Program-made: the position numbers and the translations under genes
Shown: one piece after another, positions 55,816 to 64,000 of the stretch
Numbering within the stretch: position 1 is the first letter of the stretch
Layout: each line of letters opens with the position of its first letter
From: Cannabis sativa
Taxonomy: Eukaryota > Streptophyta > Magnoliopsida > Rosales > Cannabaceae
Assembly (NCBI RefSeq): GCF_029168945.1
Contig: NC_083601.1
Coordinates: 21,790,160-21,854,159, forward strand
Direction: 5' to 3'
Length of the DNA: 64,000 nt
The notes under the pieces: model-generated
What the model saw: the letters and a program-made list of their open reading frames with translations, nothing else
Database searches by the model: none
Told to the model about the DNA's origin: nothing

Positions 55816-58800
55816 AAATAGATTTTTTCAATTTTTTAAAATATTTTATGTGCTTATGTGATGAATGTTAATGTTGTACGAAATTTTTCCATGAAATAGA
55901 TTTTTTCAATTTTTTAAAATATTTTATTTGGATTCCTTGTGAAAAATTAAGCAATTTTGTTTTTTACCGAACTCGATTTTGATAAAAATTGAGAAAGATA
56001 TGAATTTTGGAAGATTGGAAATCATGGTTGCTGTATGCAGCCTATCCTGGCAGTTCCCTACAAATTGCGAATTTTTGAGGGTTTTTCCCCAAAAATCCAA
56101 TTTTTTCATGGGTTCGTTTCCCAAAAATTCATTTTTCCTTTTCTTAAATATTTCTAAATTGAAATGTTTCCAATATTAAATATTTTCAATTTGGAATTTT
56201 TCCAATTTTAAATATTTCTATTTTGGATTGTTTCCAATTTTTTAAATATTTCCTATTATGGTCAGATTTAAAAATTTGTTAAGTTCTTTAATATTTATTT
56301 ATTATTTAATTATAAGATTAGATATTTTGATATTTAAGATATTTTAAATTAAAAGATAACTTTGTCTTTTTATTTGAAATATTATATTAAAATTATCTTA
56401 TATGTCAAATTAAATAATTAATAAATTTAAAATTAACATAGATATTTTTATAGATATACTTACCATAATGTTTTTCAAATTCAAAAATTTGTTATTTTGT
56501 TAAATATTTAATTATTTATAAATTATAAGTATAAAAATGATATTTTTCTATATATATATATCATTTTTTCCTTATTAGAAATTTATAAATCATATCTTAA
56601 ATATTTAAATAACATAGATATTTTTGTAGAGATTTGAATATTGCTTAATTTGAGATATTTTGACATATAATTATGGTAATTATTATTTAACCAAATCTAT
56701 TTTAAAATTGGTTTATTTTATTAAATTATAAGATCTGAAAGTGATATTGAAGATTCTTTCCTTTCAAATCATTGATCTTGTTAGATATTTAATTTAATTT
56801 GATTCAAATAAACCTAGATATTTTAAAATTAGTTTCCTTTATTTGGTTGGTTTAAGAATAATAATTTAATTATATTAATATCTTGATTCACATCTGTTAC
56901 ATGGACAATGTTTGTTTATTTATATTGTTTATTCAATAACTTTTTTTTTAACAAACCTATTATTTATCTGATCTAAATTGCTATGATTAACTTATTGACA
57001 GATCATGATCCAATGATCTGATTTAAATCATAGTCCAATTGACGATAGATCTTATAAATAATTTGTAACAGATAAATTTTGTACTTCTTTCATCTGTGTA
57101 AACCTAGTAACATGATAGGGTCCATCCAAATCATTTAACCTGTGTGAGCCTATATGTTTGCTTTTGGGCTTAGATACATATAGGGAGCCCATTTTAGTTT
57201 TTACTAAGTAAATGGACTAGGTTGCTAAAATAAATTTTGACATAAGGAAATTTATTTAGGCCCAATTAGATTTGGGCTTATTCAATGAATAACAATTGTT
57301 TATTTTAAGGTTAAATTCCTCTCTTTTGGGCCTTGTGTGAGAGTTGGGGGCCATAGAAGTGGGTACGACATACTGAACCCAGCTCCCCCTCACATGAACT
57401 ACCCCAATTGTGAAGGCCCATTTGACTTATTTAAATAATTGTATTAGGTTAATTATATTAGTCTAACCTAATTAAAATTGAATTAGCAACATAATTAACT
57501 TTTAAAATATATGAAATTTATTTTTCATTGTAATATTTTAAAGTTAATTTTAGAAAAACACTTAGTCAATGATATATTCTAGATAGTTATTTCTAGTACT
57601 AGTTATTATTTCTAATATTAAATAGGAAAATATCATTGATTGTGAAATTAATTGTCTCTTAATTAATTTTGGTACAATCTAAGTTTAGTATATTTTCCTA
57701 GTATTAAACTAGAATTAATAATTAAGTTTCCTCTTTACTTAATTATTTATTTCTTGAATTTAATACATTTAATTAAATTGAAAATTTCAATATCTAAGTT
57801 GATTTTAATCATGATACTTTAATATTGTTATTTTCATGTTATTTAATTAAAGTTGAAAATTATTTAAGTTTGGAATCTTATTTCAGAATAACTTAAGTTT
57901 GAATAATTTTCAAAATATATTTTATTTTATTTTATTAATCATTTCCCAAAATTTCGAAATTGCATCACCTTGATGCAGAAATTTCGAATTTTATTTTAAA
58001 AATAGATTAAAGTTGAAAATTATTTATTTAATTTTGGACCAACTTAAATCAGTGACTTTTTCATTTGATGGTTAATTAAAATAAATGAACTAAAATATAT
58101 TATAATTAGAAATTGGATTAATTAGTCTATGAAAGTCTAGATAGATATTATCTGTTTTGCTTGAAGTATTTTTCTAGTGATATTTAATTAAATAGAAAAT
58201 TAATATTTAAGTTGATTTTTTAATCATGATACTTAAATATTTGAAATTTTTCTTAGATATTTAATTAAATAGGAAAATTATATTTTTGTTGAAAATTAAT
58301 TTTTATTAATTAATTTTGGGCCAACATAAAATTAGAGTAATTTTCCAGGATTTATTTTATTTTATTTTAAAGCATTTTCGAAAATGCAATATATATTTAT
58401 AGAAAATTAAATTTGAGTTGTAAATTAATTCAAATTAATTTTGAAACAACTTAAATTGAATGATTTTCTAAATATTTATGGAAATTATTACTAAGATGGA
58501 AATAATTCACGTTATTTATCTATCTAAGTATAATTTATAAATATTAAATTAAAATTTATATTTGGAATTTTTCATTCTAAATTGGAAATTTTAATTAAAT
58601 AAATATATATTTAAAATAAATGAATTAAAATAAATATTAGAAGAAAATACAACCCTTCATTAAATAATGAGCTTTATTATTATAAGGATATTCGATCTCC
58701 ATTGTTGGTTTTACATAGCTATTGTTTTAGTGAGTAATCCTCCCTAATGGAGGAACGTTCATTAGCAAGTTAGCACCGTTTAACCTCGAAAGATAAGTAA

Positions 58801-59513
58801 TCTTGTAAGTTTTTTTATATAGTTTATGCTCACCCTAATGGTGGCGACTGTATAAGACTTGCAAGAATATGAAACAATGGTGGAAGCTCATAAGATAGAA
58901 TAGCCTTGACTCTCGCCTAAACGGGACAACGCGGATTCACATCTTGATCGAATAAAAGGTTGCTAGAATGTTTGACATTTTAGATGAGCTGACAACTCTA
59001 TTCAATGGATGATAGCTTTGACTCTCGCCTAAACGGGACACTGATATCAGTTTGTTGACAACCTTGGAAATTATTTAGGATTGTATGTTTTAGTATTTTC
59101 ACTTGTCATTCCTACTTGCTATGTGCTTCATAATTTCTGAATTGTGTATGAATTTGTATTGAACCATGTTATTTTCTGTTATTAAATTGTAGTTTAATTT
59201 CGAATCTTCATTGTTGGTCTAACTAGATTTGTTTTTCTAATGAGATAAATCCCTAATGGATTTTCACCATTAGACTAACATAATAGTGTTAGATCTCGAA
59301 AGATAAATATTGTAAATGCAACATCTAGCAGTTCATCAATTGATGACACTTTAGACTAGTGTTTTACAATATGAAACAAGAAGATTGAATAAATAAGATT
59401 ACTTTGACTCTCGCTAATCTGAGCATCGTTGGATTCTTATTTAAAACGAAATTATCCTAATTCCTCTTAGCTTATTCATTTCGAATTAGCTTAAAGACAT
59501 ATCATTGGATGAA
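55816..59513 (+). other. Element D leader, non-coding
   Basis: Aligned with the A leader from about 15110 onward. A 37-bp segment (GAAATAGATTTTTTC...) occurs at 55816 and again at 55893. The three-helix block is at 57327-57420. Modules 58691-58990 and 59200-59510 carry hairpins CCTCCCTAATGGAGG (58739-58753), CACCCTAATGGTG (58831-58843) and ATCCCTAATGGAT (59249-59261). No ORF is supported. Confidence 0.65.
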
Positions 59514-61765
59514 TGGTCTATAAATCATATAAAGTCTTATTTTCTCTAAATTATTTTCTATAAATCATTGGATGACGCATATGATTATATTCCCAGAATT
59601 CTATCCCAAAATGATATAAATCCTCAATCTTAGATATCTCCTACTTGTATAGGCAAATCATAGAGTTAGATTAGTAGTGGTGGTCCAAGAAAGAATTACT
59701 AATTATACAGTTACACTTTCACAAGTGTTTCATAACCATTTTCTTTCAATGGATTCAAACTGTATGAGTTTAGTATTTTGTGACCAGAATCCACTTGCAC
59801 TATTCTAAGAACTCTTTGATGTTGATGTAACTTAAGTCATCAAAAGATACAACCACATATTTTATAAATCTAAGGCATTTGTATCTTGTTCATAGTGGTT
59901 TTGACAAGATCATTCTCTGCAAAGAGTTAATATGCCTATATCCACTGAAAGTAATTTCATCTCATTCGCAGATGGATGTACATTCAGGGGTGGATATGAG
60001 TCTTCGTTTTATTCTTAAAACGATAACTCTAGATTTTACCTTATGCAAAAGAAATTTGAAATGTTTGAAAAATTTCATGAATTTCTAGCAATGGTAAGTG
60101 GTTAAAGATCTTGCGAACTGATAGGGGTGGAGAAAAAGGTAGTAGATATGCAGTTCAAAGATCATTAATTTGATTTTGAATAATATCCAAACTTACCTCC
60201 CCAGAAATTCGAGTTGCATATTGATGATTAGTTACTAGTCGTTGCCTAAATCCTTCTATGGAAATAAAATTTCAGAATGATGTAATGGTTGTATACTTAA
60301 TGTAAATTATTACTAGATTCATGAATGACCTAATCGAAGTCTTAAGAAAAGCTAGAACTGCTAACCTTGGTTTGCATGTTTGTTAGCTATTCTAAGTGAT
60401 TAGGGGTGGAGCATCCCATAGTCATTAGATAAGAAAGTGTTTGTTTAAACAAATACTACTTTCTAAGAAAATGACTAAGTTTGAAAATAAAGTAGCAAAT
60501 AAAGGAGATATTTTTCTTGATTCCAAAAGTGTTCTATCATCTTATTTTACAAGATGATCCCACTGCCTCTGTTGTCTTAACACAACTGAAGAGGTCTATA
60601 CCATTTAGTTTTCTTTGACATAGTTCACGGTACCTTGTTGTAGTGGGAGAGTTTCTAGGAACTCACCTTCTTATAACTTGGAAGACACTAGTGATTAAAA
60701 TCCATTGTGAGTTTAAACAAGTAATGGATTGTCAAGATAAGAAACTAAGAAGAAAGCCAAGAGAACTATAGTTTGATCCATTCACATGGAGTAACCTAAA
60801 GTTTTCTGATACAAGGACATGAAAGGAAATTTTCGTTCATAAGTCTATTCAATGGACTTAACAAAACTTCCTGTTCCTAGTATTGTAGGTTTGAGTTTAT
60901 CTAAACCTATGGCTTGTGGTATACCTGGAAATTACTTACTCTAATGCAAGCATGAGATGCTGATGCATTTTCTTTCCAATGGAAATCTATAGAAGCTTCA
61001 CAACTTCTTAGATATAGATTTTATTTATCTAAGGAAAAGTTTCAACTATTCCAGAGAAGATAAAGCCATGAAAGAATTTCTTGAATCAACAGTGAGAGGT
61101 CTCAGATATGCTTTAGTATGCCTTAGACCAGACACCTGCTGTTGAGTGGGAGTAATGAGTAGGTATCAGATTAATCCAGGAGAAGAACATTGGAAGAAAA
61201 TCAAGTAAATCTTAAGATTAAGAAGAGGAACTATATGTTAGTCAATAAGGATGTTTGTTTAAAACTCTTAGACTACACCACATCAGATTTCAAGACTTGC
61301 CTTTATGCTAGAAAGTCTCCTGATGAGATGGTGATTACTTTGGGGGTGGAGTAGCGATTTTGGAGAAGTGTAAAAACCTATCTGAAATCTCTTGGTCTAC
61401 CAGAAAGAGACTGAATGTTAAAAGTTGCAGGAAAGATACTTTTTCAGTCTAAGGAAAGTTCTATACATTTGTGGCAGTGTTCCAACTTGCCTTAACTACT
61501 AGGGTTACTTCCTGTATAACAAAAGAGTAGTTGCCCAAAAGTATAGAATCCAGTATCCCAAAAGAGTAGACATATAGAGAGGAATTTCACATTATCAAGG
61601 ATTTTGTGATTAAGGAAGAGTAATGGTGGCGAAGAGGTTGTGTTTAATTCAACCTGTCAGATCCCATTACGAGGAGTTTACTACTATTACACTTGATTGG
61701 TATATCAAGGTGTTAATAATTATTTGAAATGCACTTTTTGTTTTATATTAGTGCAAGTGGGAGTT
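59514..61765 (+). pseudogene. Element D fossil pol, unreadable
   Basis: Same collinear pol blocks as in A: the WHL...HSGFD integrase zinc-region remnant near 59873; the block at 60103-60130 identical to B 24792-24819; and RNase H remnants near 61330 and 61570. Stops and indels occur throughout, most of them shared with A. It ends with the polypurine tract AAGTGGGAG (61755-61763). Confidence 0.75.
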
Positions 61766-63690
61766 TGTTGGGTTTTATGCCCTAAATAAAACTCATTTCA
61801 TATAATTAGATTTACTTATTAATAAAGATCAGAAATAACATTTTATGTTGCATGGTTCACATGATTTATTTCATGATTATAGGTATATAATGTATGAATT
61901 CTTTTTAAGTCCAGAACATATGAGTTGGTTTAAAGATTATAGTGTTGTCAGCACAGTGGAATATAATCTTTATTATATGTTCAAAAGTTGATTCCCTGAT
62001 TTGTCAGAACACTGGATTTAGACTGACATGGTATAATCAGCGATAGGTATTCTTACACCCTGGAAAAGTGTTATGTCCTTTCCAGGACATTGGCAAAGTT
62101 TACCAGTATCGGATGCATGGAGTATGCATTGGAATGGACCGATATTGAACTTTGAATTAGATTTTGAAACTTACCGTAAACATCTATTCAATTCAATATC
62201 ATAAGTTGATCCTAGATCACATGATCGAAATCCTGATATGGTTAGGCTCAATTTCAAGAGTGTTACTCGTGTTCTTTGATTTGTTAGTTAAGCCCAGTTT
62301 TGTATCAGGGTAATACGTACATTTTGGGAACACGGTAATACAATTGAGTGGGGGAGCGCTAACATAAATATGGAATCTATAGCTTCTATTTGGCAAATAG
62401 AAGTAAAGGATGATTTCCTTCGAGCTTAACCAAACGAAGATAAATGGTGGAGATCTCATTTCACTTAGGTGAAATATCATTTATACAGGGTTAAGTGTTT
62501 TAAGGATAAAATACATTGTAGGGTGTTACTGTAATTTAATCCTGTACAGTGTAAATCATCTATATAGAGGATCATTGATCACATTAGGGTTATAACAATG
62601 GATAACTAATGACGTGTCTATATCGTGGAACATATAGAGCGTTTCTATATGACTGAGAGTGCAATTCCAAGTTCTAAGTGTGGATTCAATGAGGAATTAA
62701 TAAGTTAGGGAATTTACTTGGTAAATTCGGTTCGACTTATTGGAAGCTCGGTTATATAGACCCATGGTCCCCATACTAGTTGAGGCCATACTGCTTGTAA
62801 GACTCAGTTAATTGATTTTAATTAATCAATTATAATTCTAAAAGTTAGACTATGTCTACTTTATGAATTCTCACAGTTTAAGGATGAAATCGTAAAGAAA
62901 AGGGTTTCTAGGTTTAATTATTAATTAAGAGACTTTGTATGTCTAATTAATAATTATTTTAAATGACAATATTATTTAATAATCTGTTTTAGTTATTAAA
63001 TAATTAGTTTTGGCATTTAAATGATTAGAATTGGAAAAGTGACATTTTTGGAGAAATTGAAATAAAATTGAGGAAACAGCAAAATCCAAGTGAGGCCCAT
63101 TTCCCTATATGGGCCGAGCACTCCCTTTGTGTTTCCCAATTATTATTTTAATTTTTAATTGTCATGTAATTGCTAATCAAAGCCTAGCTATAATAGGAAA
63201 GTGGTGGATCACACTAAATAAGGCAGTTGATTGATTACACAGTAATTAAGGAAACTGTTTTATTTGGAAAGTTGTGCTCTCCCTTCTCCCTATATATAGC
63301 AGCCCTTGTTCTCTTCTCTTGCACATCTTTGTATGCATGATAAGCCACGAAATTGAGAGAGAAAAATAGAGAGAAATTTCGAAATCCTTGTGAGATGAGT
63401 AGTGCCCACACACATCAAGTGGTATCTCAATCATAGTATGGAAGACTATGGAATTTCTGCATCAAAGAAGGAGAAAAGAAGATCCAGGTTCAGATCTTGG
63501 TGATGCTCTGCTACAGAAAGGAATCAAGGGCTAGAGATCTGAACGGAAGGAGTCATATTATTCCGCTGGACCCACTGTAAGGTTTTCTAACTTTATATGT
63601 GTTTATTTTCATTGTTTTAGAATTCATATTAGGTTGTTAATCCAACATACTTGTTAGTAAATCTAGATCCTGGTAAAATAATTTCCAACA
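61766..63690 (+). repeat. Element D 3' LTR (1925 bp)
   Basis: TGTTGGG...TTTCCAACA ends. The start is A-like but the middle and tail form a separate subtype. TATA box TATATATAG at 63291-63299. Confidence 0.9.
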
Positions 63691-64000
63691 CCCCCCACTA
63701 GTTGAGATAATATTGCTTGTAAGACTCATGTAATTGGTTTTGATTAATCAATTATAATTCTCAAATTAGACTATGTCTATTTGTGATTTTTTCACTAAGT
63801 AAGGGCGAAGTTGTAAAGAAAGAGTTTATAGGGGCATATTTGTTAATTATGAAACTTTGTATGGTTCAATTAATAAATATGATAAATGACAATATTATTT
63901 AATAATTATTTATAGTTATTAAATAGTTATAATTGGCATTTAAATGGTTGAATTAGGAAATTGGCATTTTTGAGAAAATCAGATACAAAAGGTGTTAAAA
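63691..64000 (+). repeat. A-type LTR fragment, running off the window
   Basis: Begins CCCCCCACTAGTTGAG, the middle of an A-type LTR, and matches 54195-54505 nearly base for base, including AGTTATAATTGG where the A 5' LTR has AGTTAGAATTGG. It is the right flank of the D insertion. Confidence 0.88.

Larger units (their letters stand above)
55816..63690 (+). mobile_element. Element D: sister of A, 5' LTR missing
   Basis: Internal DNA (from about 55816) and a complete 3' LTR (61766-63690) are present, but no 5' LTR, primer site or first part of the leader. The left edge carries a 37-bp direct repeat. Gag is absent and pol is the same fossil as in A. To the right it abuts an A-type LTR at CCCCCC, consistent with insertion there. 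Confidence 0.8.

Noticed and set aside
1..64000. Search for a host gene, tRNA or rRNA gene, or bacterial-type operon
   Set aside because: All readable coding sequence belongs to retrotransposon gag, pol or ORF3; the remaining sequence is LTR, leader or AT-rich flank.

Overview
This is a plant nuclear intergenic window, most likely from a eudicot with a repeat-rich genome. It is AT-rich and consists almost entirely of nested LTR retrotransposons, mainly Ty1/copia with one Ty3/gypsy LTR at the left edge. I see no cellular protein-coding gene, tRNA, rRNA or CRISPR array. The species cannot be fixed from the sequence alone.

Layout, left to right. 1-496: part of a minus-strand gypsy-type LTR inserted in the reverse transcriptase region of Copia-1. 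499-2329: 3' end of Copia-1 (RT/RNase H relic, polypurine tract, 3' LTR). Copia-1 itself appears to sit inside the 5' LTR of Copia-2, because the last 60 bp of that LTR resume at 2330. 2330-9567: Copia-2, with a broken gag-pol, a 490-bp 3' LTR and then a 321-bp inverted copy of the LTR's own 5' part. 9568-13111: AT-rich non-coding DNA with AACAAC-type motifs and a diverged tandem duplication of about 820 bp.

13112-55091: element A, a copia-type element with LTRs of about 1.9 kb and target-site duplication (TSD) AAAAC. Its pol is a fossil. It has been invaded by (i) element B (18962-48420, TSD GAATG), a related element with a recognisable but disabled gag-pol, and (ii) an inverted solo LTR (50719-52611, TSD ATATC). 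Element B has in turn been invaded, 5 bp inside its 3' LTR, by a SIRE-type array C (27143-46536) with the unusual layout LTR-internal-LTR-internal-LTR. 55097-55815 is the other flank of element A. 55816-63690: element D, a sister of A that has lost its 5' LTR. 63691-64000: an A-type LTR fragment into which a D-family element had inserted.

How the parts relate. B is the closest thing to an autonomous partner for A and D: it shares their LTRs, primer site, structured leader and polypurine tract. A and D lack gag and protease and carry pol as a scrambled, stop-ridden relic that is still nearly identical between the two, so the family probably moved in trans. In both SIRE copies gag and a third ORF (402 codons, in the place where SIRE elements carry an env-like gene) are open from end to end, while pol between them carries shared and private lesions. 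The main candidates for new biology are this gag/ORF3-intact, pol-dead SIRE tandem; a palindrome cluster repeated in its LTRs and before ORF3; a three-helix leader RNA structure shared by A, B and D; two LTR inverted repeats that could give hairpin RNA; and a chimeric LTR junction shared by two loci.
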